Of a stretch of 64,000 nucleotides of DNA, positions 1 to 7,554 are shown piece by piece. The notes under the pieces were generated by a model that searched no databases, was not told the origin of the DNA, and saw nothing but the letters and a program-made list of their open reading frames with translations. The DNA is from Thiohalocapsa sp963698775 (GTDB lineage Bacteria; Pseudomonadota; Gammaproteobacteria; Chromatiales; Chromatiaceae): contig CAVOSE010000005.1 in the NCBI GenBank assembly GCA_963698775.1, positions 1 to 64,000 on the forward strand, given 5' to 3'. The position numbers were made by a program, and so were the translations under genes. Position 1 is the first letter of the stretch; each line of letters begins with the position of its first letter.

Positions 1-74
1 CGTCATCGAACATATTCGTCATCTCCATTTTACTCGCCCAAAACCACGCCGAGGCCTTCTGCGCCAAGTCGAGG

Positions 75-182
75 CTACGTGTCAGATCCCGGAAGGCAGT
101 ATGGCTGTTTCTTGAACAGCTCTGGCTTGAGTTTGTGCCGGTCTTTCATGGTCCGCAACGGCGTCTTGATGCCCAGGGCTGA
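75..182 (-). pseudogene. C-terminal remnant of a DDE transposase
   Basis: The minus strand reads about 35 codons in one open frame, beginning SALGIKTPLRTMKDRHKL and ending at a TAG stop with LPGSDT. This resembles the extreme C-terminus of IS481/IS3-like integrase-core transposases, where a KTPL motif and a final PYxLPG segment are common. No upstream catalytic domain follows; the frame runs straight into the next element at about 183, so this is a scrap cut by a later insertion. The family assignment is from memory of the motif and is tentative. Confidence 0.45.
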
Positions 183-199
183 TTGCGGGAGCGGCTGAT

Positions 200-801
200 G
201 CTACAGCACGGATGTCCAATGCGTCTACGACCACGACTTTCGCCACCTCGCCAACGGGTTGTTGGTGTCGCATGGCATCTACGACTACTTCGACAATGTC
301 GGCTTCATGACCTTGGGAACCTCCCGCGAGACCAGCGCCTTCGTCTGCGATGCCATCGCACTGACTTGGGAGGAAGAACTTCATTCCCGTTACGACAACG
401 GCACGGAGATTGTCTTGACATTTGATTGCGGCGGCGCGAACGCGGCTCGTTCCCTGCGCTTCAAGGAGGATCTCGTGGCACTCAGCGCGCGCTTGGGACG
501 GCCACTACGGATCGCCCATTATCCACCCTCCAAATGGCATCCGATCGAGCACCGCTTGTTCAGCCACGTCGAGCGCGCCCTGCGCGGTGTCATCCTCGAC
601 TCGCATGAAACGGCGTTGCAAACCATTCAACGCACCCGCACTCAAACCGGCCTGAGGGTCAAGGCCCGCATCCTCGACAAGGTTTATGACATCGGCCGCA
701 AGTGCTCGGACACTTTTCGCGACATCAAAGACGACTTCATTCGTCACGATGACAACCTCGGTCAATGGAACTACGTCGTCGATGCGCGCGGGTATAACTG
801 A
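200..801 (+). pseudogene. ISAzo13-family transposase, C-terminal fragment
   Basis: The frame is open from about 200 without a credible start and ends at TGA 799-801. It encodes roughly 200 residues of the C-terminal half of an ISAzo13-type DDE transposase. Diagnostic pieces are FDCGGANAARS, which carries a catalytic Asp, and HYPPSKWHPIEHRLFSHV, which carries the catalytic Glu. Full-length members are about twice this size, so the N-terminal DNA-binding half is missing. The left edge abuts the remnant at 75-182, showing nested insertion and deletion. No terminal inverted repeat was recognised. Confident as an ISAzo13-like fragment; activity is excluded by the truncation. Confidence 0.7.
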
Positions 802-831
802 GCTTCCGTATTACTTGTTTTTGAATCGATC

Positions 832-1104
832 CTAAGTGGCGGTCGGGCAACGGTACTTGAGGGTGTTGCGATCGGCCTCGAAACCCTGGAAGGCTAAGTC
901 GCGTTGTTCCTTCGTCGCCGGACAGACGCAGTGCAGGGTGTCCTTTTCGGTATGCATGATGGTGTCGGCCCGCTCGGGATCGAGCGGGCGGGTGATGGGC
1001 TTGGACGAATCGTAGTCGGGGAGGCTTTTCTCCTCGCGCCACAGCTCGCGGGTGTCGATCAGCGGGCGCTGGCGCTGGTGGACGCAGCGAGCTTCCGGGT
1101 GCAC
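832..1104 (-). pseudogene. Transposase fragment, family unresolved
   Basis: A 90-residue minus-strand frame begins MHPEARCVHQRQRPLID and contains a Cys pair (HCVCPA) followed by a second Cys near the end (LKYRCP). The pattern matches the middle of DDE transposases that carry a cysteine-rich insertion, but neither the N-terminus nor the remaining catalytic part is present. It lies immediately behind the ISAzo13-like fragment, facing it. The family cannot be named safely from this piece. It is probably non-functional. Confidence 0.4.
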
Positions 1105-1286
1105 GGCTACTTCCGCGAGAGCCTGGTCGGCGACATGCGCGCCGGTGATGCTTCCAGTCTGCTGGAAGCCTCGCCAAGTTGACTTGCTGGTTGACTGCGG
1201 GTAGCGTCCTGATCGATAGAATCCGTAAACTACTTGCTACAGACCTTCGGATCTAGGCCCTCAACCATCAATCCCGCTAGTCCTCG

Positions 1287-1481
1287 ATGCCTCGCAAGAT
1301 CAGGGAACTCATTCAAGACCTCCGGCGGGCCGGTTTTGTCAATCGCGGCGGCAAGGGCAGTCATCGGAATTTCGAGCACACTTCCGGATAGCGCATCACC
1401 ATCTCCGGTAAGTCGGGCGACGACGCAAGACCCTATCAAGAACGCGAAGTCCAGCGGAAAATCGCAGAGGCCAAGCGGTGA
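1287..1481 (+). pseudogene. hicA: HicA-type mRNA interferase with an in-frame amber stop
   Basis: From ATG 1287 the frame encodes MPRKIRELIQDLRRAGF and the GSHRNF segment typical of HicA/YcfA toxins, whose His acts in RNA cleavage. It then meets TAG at 1389-1391. The same frame continues through a recognisable HicA C-terminus (TISGKSGDDARPYQ) to TGA 1479-1481, for a total of 64 codons, a normal HicA length. HicA is a dsRBD-fold ribonuclease neutralised by HicB. The stop overlaps the GTG start of the downstream hicB, as in intact hicAB operons. The toxin therefore appears inactivated by one nonsense mutation, unless the stop is a sequencing error or is suppressed. Confidence 0.75.
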
Positions 1482-1717
1482 ACGAAAGCGCCAATTATCT
1501 TAAGATCGTCGAGTGGTCAGACGAAGACCAGTGCTTCGTCGGTCAATGCCCAGGACTCATCGGGCCTTGTTGCCATGGTGACAATGAACTCAAGGTGTAT
1601 GCAGAGCTTTGCGACATCGTCGATGAGTGGTTGCTCGTGCTCAAAGAGCGGGGTGAACCATTGCCCCCGCCGACCTCGGGGCAGGGTTTCGTCGAGCAGT
1701 TAGCCAACATCGCCTAG
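1478..1717 (+). CDS. hicB: HicB-like antitoxin
   Basis: This is a 79-residue protein starting at GTG 1478, overlapping the hicA stop by four bases. The N-terminus (NYLKIVEWSDEDQCFVGQCPGL) has the partial RNase-H-like HicB fold signature in which a strand ending in a CPG/CPGL turn precedes a helix. HicB proteins bind and neutralise HicA and usually repress their own operon. No C-terminal HTH or RHH domain is visible, as in the short HicB forms. The stop codon lies in a CGCCTAG tandem repeat. The antitoxin is intact while its cognate toxin is interrupted. Confidence 0.7.
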   Translation: MNESANYLKIVEWSDEDQCFVGQCPGLIGPCCHGDNELKVYAELCDIVDEWLLVLKERGEPLPPPTSGQGFVEQLANIA

Positions 1718-1745
1718 CGCCTAGCGCCTAGCGCCTAGCGCCTCG
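1711..1745. repeat. CGCCTAG heptamer tandem repeat
   Basis: Four perfect CGCCTAG units and one imperfect unit (CGCCTCG) run head to tail across the end of hicB. The gene's TAG stop is supplied by the first unit, so changes in repeat number would not alter the protein. Confidence 0.9.
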
Positions 1746-1840
1746 CGTCCGCGGACCAGCGTTACCTGTGATGCCCCGCAACCGCGAAGCCTCGTGGACA
1801 ACGGACTCGGCTTTGGTGCGCTTCCGGAGGCGATGCCAAC

Positions 1841-2128
1841 ATGAGCGCTGAGCTAGTCACTCGTTTCAAGGACGTCACGCCAGAGGGCGGTATCATTTAG
1901 CTGGTGGTTTGGCGCGTGCCGAGCCCAGTGCCCCCTTGCACGCACGGCTACACATACCGTCTGGTCTACGTCTTGGACGGTCGGCGACTGGTCGGTTTCG
2001 ACAACGAGCGAGGCAGGGGCGATCATTACGACATCGGGGACAGCGAGCATCCCTATCGGTTTTCGACGCCAGCGCAACTGATCGAGGATTTTTTCGCGGA
2101 GGTGGATCGATGCAGCAGCGGACACTAA
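1841..2128 (+). pseudogene. tumE: TumE-like (DUF6516) toxin with an in-frame stop
   Basis: Starting at ATG 1841 the frame reads MSAELVTRFKDVTPEGGII, hits TAG at 1898-1900, and then continues in the same frame as VVWRVPSPVPPCTHGYTY, followed by YRLVYVLDGRRLVGFDNERG and GDHYDI, to TAA 2126-2128. This is the DUF6516 pattern (HGYKYRL, VGYDNERGKGDHxH) seen in TumE toxins paired with TumA. The uninterrupted length of about 95 residues is normal for the family. The nonsense codon near residue 20 should abolish the toxin unless translation restarts downstream. The tumA-like gene overlaps its 3' end. Confidence 0.7.
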
Positions 2129-2481
2129 CGATCACGGTCGATGCGAACGCACGCCAAGCGTTGCGGGCGTGCGCCGTCGCGGCCTTCCAAGCCGATGGCT
2201 ACCTCGGCGAAACGCTGAATTTCGAGACACCTGGCGCCTTCTTTGGTCGGCTCACCGAACGGCGTTGGGCACTGGTGCAAACGCTCATGGGAGCCGGCGA
2301 GTTGAGCTTGCGCGAGACCGCGCGGCGGCTCGGGCGTGACATCACGCGAGTGTCCGAGGATGTTGCGGTGCTGGTCGAGTTGGGGCTGCTCGAACGCACG
2401 GCCAAAGGCGGCGTTCTGTGCCCGTTCCAGGACATTGCGGTGCACATGCGATTGCAGCGGCAGTCGCGCGCGGCTGCTTGA
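2110..2481 (+). CDS. tumA: TumA/HVO_A0114-type HTH antitoxin
   Basis: This is a 123-residue protein from ATG 2110, overlapping the preceding toxin frame by 19 bases. The centre carries a winged-helix-like segment (LSLRETARRLGRDITRVSED) followed by LVELGLLERT and a GGVLCPF turn, matching TumA-like antitoxins (HVO_A0114 family). These bind DNA and neutralise the DUF6516 partner. The N-terminus (TITVDANARQAL) is a beta strand and helix typical of the group. The gene is intact although its toxin has a stop codon, the same asymmetry as in the hicAB pair upstream. Confidence 0.68.
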   Translation: MQQRTLTITVDANARQALRACAVAAFQADGYLGETLNFETPGAFFGRLTERRWALVQTLMGAGELSLRETARRLGRDITRVSEDVAVLVELGLLERTAKGGVLCPFQDIAVHMRLQRQSRAAA

Positions 2482-2542
2482 CGAACGCACTCTTGCGGTA
2501 GCCAGCCAGCTGTTTGACCCAAGTCACAACCATTCGACTCCC

Positions 2543-2640
2543 GTCCTGTTTACACTCGCGCTAAGGCAAAAGGCAAAAGGCAAAAGGCAAAAGGCAAAAG
2601 GCAAAAGGCAAAAGGCAAGACCAGACCCCATGCGCGCGAC
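2543..2640. repeat. AAAAGGC heptamer cassette, copy 1
   Basis: Seven perfect GGCAAAA units plus one variant (GGCAAGA) occupy 2565-2620. They are flanked on the left by CCTGTTTACACTCGCGCTAA and on the right by CCAGACCCCATGCGCGC. The same flanks and the same number of units recur at 4717-4812, so the unit that is dispersed is the whole cassette, not only the microsatellite. Here it is fused directly to a PIN-domain fragment. Confidence 0.9.
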
Positions 2641-2793
2641 GCCCTTCATATCGCCTGCGCGGAAAGAGCAGAAGCCGACGTTTTTTTGTCGACCGATGAC
2701 AAGCTCGTCCGGGCTGCGAAACGCCGCGAAGCGATAATGAAGGTGAGCATTGAAAACCCCCTCACTTGGTTGCAGGCGACAGTATGCAACTGA
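2638..2793 (+). pseudogene. PIN-domain toxin, C-terminal fragment
   Basis: The frame opens out of the heptamer cassette and encodes 51 residues, beginning DALHIACAERAEADVFLSTD and ending NPLTWLQATVCN at TGA 2791-2793. This is the C-terminal third of a VapC-like PIN nuclease, including the conserved D(A)xH helix and the TDD acidic site. The N-terminal part with the first catalytic Asp is missing, replaced by the repeat cassette, so it is inactive. It overlaps the following small gene by ten bases, which suggests the two formed an operon. Confidence 0.65.
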
Positions 2794-3005
2794 ATCCGCA
2801 ATCGATGACGCAAGAAGAGATCCGAATAGCAGGGATACGAGTTCTTGGTGAGCACATGGGGCTCGTTGGCATGATTCGATTTCTGCAGCAGACCGAGACA
2901 GGGCATGGAGACTATACAGCGGAGCGAAGTCGCTTGCTCGGCGACCCGACGGTTGATGATCTGTTTGCAGACATTGAAAAGTCCGGCGCTAATAGCAAGG
3001 CATAA
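2784..3005 (+). CDS. Small hypothetical protein coupled to a PIN fragment
   Basis: This 73-residue protein starts at ATG 2784, inside the end of the PIN fragment. It begins MQLNPQSMTQEEIRIAG and includes MIRFLQQTETGHGDYT and LLGDPTVDDL. Proteins with a VGMIRFLQQ...GDYT...R pattern occur next to PIN toxins and in TA-rich loci of cyanobacteria and purple bacteria, but I cannot name a characterised function. An upstream in-frame TTG at 2766 exists, but the overlapping ATG is preferred. It may be the partner or bystander of the destroyed PIN gene. Confidence 0.55.
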   Translation: MQLNPQSMTQEEIRIAGIRVLGEHMGLVGMIRFLQQTETGHGDYTAERSRLLGDPTVDDLFADIEKSGANSKA

Positions 3006-3129
3006 ATTGAGGGGAAGGGATCGATCAGAAAAACAGGAAAACGTGGTCGGGAAGTAAGCCGGGTCCTTGCCGACGTTTAGGCAGACGTTTGCTTTATCTG
3101 ATTGCCGCCTGGTTTCCCGGCGGTGCCGC

Positions 3130-3867
3130 AATATCTCCGCCATGCGTCGGTTCGTTCCCGGCTCCTCGCAGAACCGGACTTGGAGTGTTACACCATCCGG
3201 CTCCCAGCCCGAGCCTTTCGCAGTGGAACAGGGAAGCGAGTCCTGCGCCCTGTCGACTCCCCACAGACGGCATCCGTCGCAGTGGAGAGCTTCCCGCGCA
3301 CCGCCCCATGGGCAGCCGCGCCAACTGCGTGAAACGCGCGAGCGTCAGTGTCACGGACAGAGTCCTCTCGGTGTAGGGCCGTGTTTCACTCCCGCGTTAT
3401 CTCGGGCCGCCACCCCTTTGCTCGACCCGCATTACCAGGCGTCACAGCTCGTATGGGTGGCTCCGACTTCCACGCATCACCGCCCGCGTCCTCGCTTTTA
3501 CACTTGTTCGCGGGTGCCCGCCTCCAACGGACCGATGCGCGGATCTCCCTGGTTACCGCGTATTCTCAATGTCAAGCTCGACACGGCCTGGGACCCCGGG
3601 GAGTACCAGCGCCGCTCGCCATCGCGCAGCGCCGGCTGTTGCCTGCCGGAGGGACAAACCCGTCGGCACTCTCCAACCAAAATTTTCGGGGCTCAACACC
3701 TTCAAGGTCGGCTCCACCCGTTACCTTTGCACCTCGCCTGCTTTCGTGCCTACGCATCGACGCGTCTGTTACCAGCCGTGCCGCAAGGCTCGATACTGGG
3801 CTCGCGGCTCACGATTACCCAGGCGGGATTCTCACCCGCTAGAACACGCGGTTTTGCCAGGCCGCAC
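3130..3867 (-). mobile_element. ORF-less group II intron-like ribozyme
   Basis: Read on the minus strand, the element begins with GTGCGGCC at 3867, matching the GUGCG 5' end of group II introns. It continues with AGCGGGTGAGAATCCCGCC, a hairpin typical of domain I entry, and ends with a domain V-like hairpin at 3203-3171 (GAGCCGGA pairing with TCCGGTTC, the invariant AGC-type stem). The total of about 700-740 bases fits the ribozyme core alone. No reverse transcriptase or maturase frame is present on either strand. The 3' boundary after domain VI was not resolved and is given approximately. It sits between the PIN-associated gene and the HigBA-like pair. Confidence 0.6.
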
Positions 3868-3915
3868 TGTCCCTGTTTTCCCTAAAATGGTACGTGATCA
3901 GCGTATACTTGTGCG

Positions 3916-4263
3916 ATGAGGCTCACCTTTTTCGAAACCCCAGTGTTCACGCGTCTGGCACCTGGCTATCTGGACGATGCCGACTTCCGGCGGTTGCAGG
4001 AGGTGCTGCTGGAAGAGCCAGCGCACGGCGACGTGATTCAGGGAACGGGCGGATTTAGGAAGTTACGATGGGATGATCCGCGGCGCGGCAAAGGGAAACG
4101 CGGCGGGCTTCGTATCATCTATTACTGGCTCGAAGGCGATCACCAAATCTGGCTGTTTACCATCTACAGCAAGGGCGAGGTCGCAGATCTGAGCGCCGAT
4201 GAGAAACGGGCCTTGAAACAGGCCATCCATACCGAGCTGATGCAGCGGAGGTCGACTCGATGA
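3916..4263 (+). CDS. HigB/RelE-superfamily toxin
   Basis: This 115-residue protein from ATG 3916 resembles the HigB2/COG4737 branch of RelE-type ribosome-dependent mRNA interferases. It has LQEVLLEEPAHGDVIQGTGG near the N-terminus, then FRKLRW, the basic RRGKGKRGGLRIIYY strand, and LFTIYSKGEVADL near the C-terminus, the last two being hallmark strands of the fold. The length is normal. It overlaps the downstream antitoxin by four bases (ATGA). Unlike the neighbouring toxin genes it is intact, so this is the pair in the left island most likely to be active. Confidence 0.8.
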   Translation: MRLTFFETPVFTRLAPGYLDDADFRRLQEVLLEEPAHGDVIQGTGGFRKLRWDDPRRGKGKRGGLRIIYYWLEGDHQIWLFTIYSKGEVADLSADEKRALKQAIHTELMQRRSTR

Positions 4264-4592
4264 CCCAAGAACGCAACCTCTTCGATGAACTGATGGACGG
4301 TGTCGGGGCCATGCGTGACGAGCGCGAGGGCAAGTTGACGTTGCGCACCGCGGAGATCGGCGATTTGCCGCCGCTCGCGGTGGACGCCACGCTGATCCGC
4401 GAGACGCGCGAGCAGATGAACTGCTCGCGGACCGTCTTCGCTCGCCGGCTGCGCGTTTCGCCGCGAACGCTGGAGGCTTGGGAGCAGGGCCGGGCAAAAC
4501 CCAACGCACAGGCAGCCGCGCTGATCCTGATGGTTCGAAAGTATCCAGATACGTTGAACAAGCTGGAGACCTTGGATGGGGAAGCAGCCTAA
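4260..4592 (+). CDS. HigA/NadS-type XRE antitoxin
   Basis: This 110-residue protein starts at ATG 4260 in a four-base overlap with the toxin. The C-terminal half is a lambda-repressor-like HTH (IRETREQMNCSRTVFARRLRV, broken as IRETREQM, SRTVFARRL and SPRTLEAWEQGR). The N-terminal half is acidic (LFDELMDGVGAMRDEREGK), as in NadS/HigA2 antitoxins that cover the toxin. Such proteins neutralise the RelE-fold partner and repress the shared promoter. Order toxin-first matches higBA systems. Confidence 0.8.
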   Translation: MTQERNLFDELMDGVGAMRDEREGKLTLRTAEIGDLPPLAVDATLIRETREQMNCSRTVFARRLRVSPRTLEAWEQGRAKPNAQAAALILMVRKYPDTLNKLETLDGEAA

Positions 4593-4716
4593 AGTTGCGC
4601 GCCCGCCGCTGACAAGTGGCGACGCTAAGCCGGAGCTTGTTCGCGCGGGTGATGCGGCTGGAGCGTTGTCACCAGGAAATTCAGTGTATTGAGTAAAGTG
4701 TCACCGTAATTGGCCG

Positions 4717-4812
4717 GTCCTGTTTACACTCGCGCTAAGGCAAAAGGCAAAAGGCAAAAGGCAAAAGGCAAAAGGCAAAAGGCAAAAGGCAAGACCAGAC
4801 CCCATGCGCGCG
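4717..4812. repeat. AAAAGGC heptamer cassette, copy 2
   Basis: The cassette of 2543-2640 is repeated in the same orientation, with seven perfect GGCAAAA units plus GGCAAGA at 4739-4794 and identical flanks. The left flank follows a TGTCACCGTAATTGGCC stretch. The right flank is joined to the N-terminal scrap of an integrase read on the other strand. Confidence 0.9.
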
Positions 4813-4931
4813 GGCGAACGGTGGGTGTATTTCGCCAGACCGCGCACCGCGGCCAGGTAACTTTGGTGGGTGCGCGGCGAATAACCATGCATCTGCATGG
4901 CGGTGATCACGCGTTGGCGCAGCGGCGTCAT
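4813..4931 (-). pseudogene. Tyrosine recombinase (integrase), N-terminal fragment
   Basis: From ATG at 4931 on the minus strand the frame reads MTPLRQRVITAMQMHGYSPR followed by THQSYLAAVRGLAKYTHRSP. This is the SAM-like DNA-binding start of integron- or phage-type tyrosine recombinases. After about 40 residues the frame runs into the heptamer cassette and codes only repeats. The catalytic R-H-R-H-Y domain is absent. The cassette junction therefore marks a deletion or insertion endpoint inside a former integrase gene. Confidence 0.7.
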
Positions 4932-5414
4932 TGTCCAGTCCTCCGCAAACGACCCAGGTCGGGTCGTCCTCAGTGTGCGCGCTACTGAGCCGCAGAGGAC
5001 GGAAGAATCAATAGTACAGGCGCGAAGCCCGCCGCAGCGAACGATCAGTCGAAGGGGCGCGCATTGGCGGCGATGGAAGTCCCGCGGAGCGGATTAGTTC
5101 AACGACCCTTATGTAAACCTTTACATAACGGCCATCAGCGGTCATTGGCGCCCGGTGGCGAGCCGACTGCAAAGCAATCATAAGCGGACGCTGGAATTGC
5201 CGACCTATCCCGACGCCGAGTGTTTCTCCTCTGGGCCTATAGGTGAAGATCCGAACGGGCCAATCTTCGGCGAGCTAAATGGTGGTACGTCCCCTATTCA
5301 CTCTTTCATCGGTTATGTGGCGTAGATGAACTAAAGCCTTCCTCTTGCAACTACTGGGCCTGACCAACGGCGAGGTCGATGGTGACCCCGCCGAGGTGGC
5401 CATGTTAAACGTCG
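4932..5414. other. No gene recognised
   Basis: This 480-base stretch between the integrase scrap and the DUF1254 gene contains only short frames without family resemblance. Nothing else was recognised. Confidence 0.6.
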
Positions 5415-7268
5415 CTATTTCTGCAGTTCGAACTCACCCGGCTTCCAGGTCTTGTCGAACCAGCTCTTCTCGGGCCCATACAGGCGCAGCAGCACACTCC
5501 AACCCCTGCCGGGAACGGTCTGGACCCAGTTGTTTTCATGACCCTTGGGGGCCGTCGGGCCGAACCAGACATCCACCGAACCATCGGCATTGATGACGAT
5601 GTCTTGGTTTTTGCTGCCTATGCTTGGGAACTGCTGGTCCGTCTGCAGCATAGAACGGGACTGGTTGTCATACGCGACGAAAGACCAAAAGTCCTTGGCC
5701 GGAATGTTCGGTGGCAGCTGGATCTTGTAGGTCTTGGAACCTTCCAGCGGCCTGCCCTTGGCGTCGGTGGTCGCCATCACGTACTGCGAGCCGATGCCCA
5801 CCATTTCGATGGCCATCGCCGGCGTGACACCGGTGTAGTTGTATGAGTAGAGGACGCGTGCCGCCAGGTTGCGCACACCCGGTTGCGAGAGGAACTGGTA
5901 GCTGCCGCCGACAAAAGGGTGGAACCATGCGCTGCCCGGACTGAGGTATGCTTCCTTCATCCTGGGCTTGAATGCGATGGTGCGCGCGGCGGCATTGCCC
6001 ACGGCCACGGCTTCGGTGAGCGTCTTTTTGAGTTTTTCGTCCGGATTGAAAGGCTTGCCCTTCTCGATGCCGATGGCGGCGAGCATGCCGAGGATTTCCG
6101 GGCTGTAGGCCTCGTTCGGCTCTGCCTGGACGATCTCGTTGATGTCCTCGAAGAAGCTGAAGTCGTTGCCGCCGATGGTATTGAAATACTTGCCGGAAAC
6201 ATCGATGAACTTCATCGGCGGCGGGTTCTTGGCGTCGGCCAGTGAGTAGACTTTGGCGAACTTCTTGGTGTTCTCGACCGCGGTCGCGGTGCTGCCGTCC
6301 TTGAGGAATCCACGCCAGAAATACAGATTCTGGAAGGTGGGAGATCGGAACACGAAATAGCCCTCGGGCACCTCGCCCTTGTAGCCGGGTGGCAGCAGCA
6401 GGTACTTCCCGCCTTTGCCCTTGTCCGGCCCGGCGTTGCCAACGTCAGCGACGTAGCGGAACCAGTGGTCGTCGATGATGCCCAGGATATCGGGTGGCGA
6501 CTCGATCACCAACGGGCCGTCCGTCAAGTCCAGCCACATCGCGTTGTAGATGCTTTCGGTGTTCGCGGTGAGGAACAGTGACCTGGAATCCATCAGTTGC
6601 TCGAAGATCAACACCGTCTGGTTGTCTCCGCCCTCGCTCTTGATGCCTCTACCAAGCGCGTGCACCGATGCACCCGGCACGGCGTAAAGGAAGGCTTCCA
6701 CGCCATGCATGAAGTCCAGATACTCATAGAGCTTCTCGGCCGTGCTGTCAGTCGGATAGCCCTGCGGAAATTCGAGGGTGCCAAGCCGGCTTTCGATCCT
6801 TGCGGGAGTAGTGATCGACTCCGGGATAAGGGTCGTCATCTTCATCTTCGGGCTGGTCTGCGCCGATGCGCTTGTAGCTCCTGAAACCCTGGTTGAAGCC
6901 TGCTCATTCTGTTTCATGGGCTCCCTGGCACTCTCTGTCCCTACATCGGTACCGCCGATGGCCAGCTTGTCGCCGACGTCGATGGTATCCGACGACAGCT
7001 TGTTGCGAGCCTTCAGCGCATCCACGGAAAGATCAAAGCGCTCACCGATCGCGATCAGATCATCGCCCTCGACCACGACGTAGGTGGCCGTCACGGTGTC
7101 GTACTGGCCCTGGGCGTGGTGACGTGGCCCGTTATCGGCCGCTTGGGCGCTGCCGATCAGAAGACAGCTCGTCAGCGTCAGGACCGAAAGGACGGTCTTG
7201 AACCCTGTGTTGCAGGGCATTTTCAGGGGTGGGGATTTCTTGAGTTGCATCCGCAATACCTTCCTCAT
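5415..7268 (-). CDS. Secreted LysM-DUF1254/DUF1214 protein (paralogue 1)
   Basis: This 617-residue protein has a signal peptide (SVLTLTSCLLIGSAQA then AD). A single LysM peptidoglycan-binding domain follows at about residues 58-107 (ATYVVVEGDDLIAIGERFDL to VGDKLAIGG). After a low-complexity linker come a DUF1254 domain (LYEYLDFMHGVEAFLYAVPG) and a C-terminal DUF1214 domain (WSFVAYDNQSRSMLQTDQQF to GWSVLLRLYGPEKSWFDKTW). The DUF1254/1214 fold is common in envelope proteins of unknown activity; attachment through LysM to the cell wall is a reasonable inference. The N-terminal 140 residues are almost identical to the next gene upstream, while the rest is a different DUF1254 subfamily. The start could also be an internal Met a few codons later. 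Confidence 0.85.
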   Translation of the reverse strand: MRKVLRMQLKKSPPLKMPCNTGFKTVLSVLTLTSCLLIGSAQAADNGPRHHAQGQYDTVTATYVVVEGDDLIAIGERFDLSVDALKARNKLSSDTIDVGDKLAIGGTDVGTESAREPMKQNEQASTRVSGATSASAQTSPKMKMTTLIPESITTPARIESRLGTLEFPQGYPTDSTAEKLYEYLDFMHGVEAFLYAVPGASVHALGRGIKSEGGDNQTVLIFEQLMDSRSLFLTANTESIYNAMWLDLTDGPLVIESPPDILGIIDDHWFRYVADVGNAGPDKGKGGKYLLLPPGYKGEVPEGYFVFRSPTFQNLYFWRGFLKDGSTATAVENTKKFAKVYSLADAKNPPPMKFIDVSGKYFNTIGGNDFSFFEDINEIVQAEPNEAYSPEILGMLAAIGIEKGKPFNPDEKLKKTLTEAVAVGNAAARTIAFKPRMKEAYLSPGSAWFHPFVGGSYQFLSQPGVRNLAARVLYSYNYTGVTPAMAIEMVGIGSQYVMATTDAKGRPLEGSKTYKIQLPPNIPAKDFWSFVAYDNQSRSMLQTDQQFPSIGSKNQDIVINADGSVDVWFGPTAPKGHENNWVQTVPGRGWSVLLRLYGPEKSWFDKTWKPGEFELQK

Positions 7269-7392
7269 TTCGCTGGGTCACTGGGGTTTGAATCGAGTCA
7301 AGGGGCCTGGCTGCCGCGAGGCCCCTGTGCTCATGGCCGTTGTTTCGCCAAAGTCATGCTCGCGTCGGTTGACGAGTTCGATCTTGCTCGGC
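6881..7392. repeat. Direct repeat unit 1 (LysM module plus leader)
   Basis: About 510 bases covering the upstream region, signal peptide, LysM domain and linker of paralogue 1 recur almost unchanged at 8910-9420, in the same orientation. Homology stops abruptly at a CTGAAACC motif inside the linker. The near identity next to highly divergent C-terminal domains indicates recent duplication or gene conversion of only the N-terminal module. Confidence 0.85.
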
Positions 7393-7481
7393 TGCCTGGT
7401 CTTGTCGAAGCAGGCCGGCAGCGGACTGTAGAGGCATAGGGTCTTGAACCAGCCCTTCTCGGGGTCGGTCTGTGCCCTGAA
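7368..7481 (-). pseudogene. C-terminal scrap of a third DUF1214 protein
   Basis: Between the two DUF1254 genes the minus strand encodes DPEKGWFKTLCLYSPLPACF then DKTRQPSKIELVN. This aligns by eye with the last residues of paralogue 1 (GRGWSVLLRLYGPEKSWFDK then TWKPGEFELQK). The usual stop after the final Asn or Lys is lost and nothing upstream is preserved. It is the tail of a former third copy, leaving the LysM leader of paralogue 1 directly behind it. Confidence 0.65.
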
Positions 7482-7554
7482 CAGATTTAAATCCCTCCGG
7501 CACCCTTTATTCATGGGCCCAGCCATAGAGGCCAGACCGCACGATTCAGAAATG

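Noticed and set aside
3067..3885. Long plus-strand open frame of 272 codons
   Set aside because: It is low in protein-like features, overlaps other long frames and is explained by the structured group II intron on the opposite strand.
7482..7554. A separate small gene between the two DUF1254 genes
   Set aside because: The only protein-like sequence nearby is the decayed DUF1214 tail; the rest has no start or motif.
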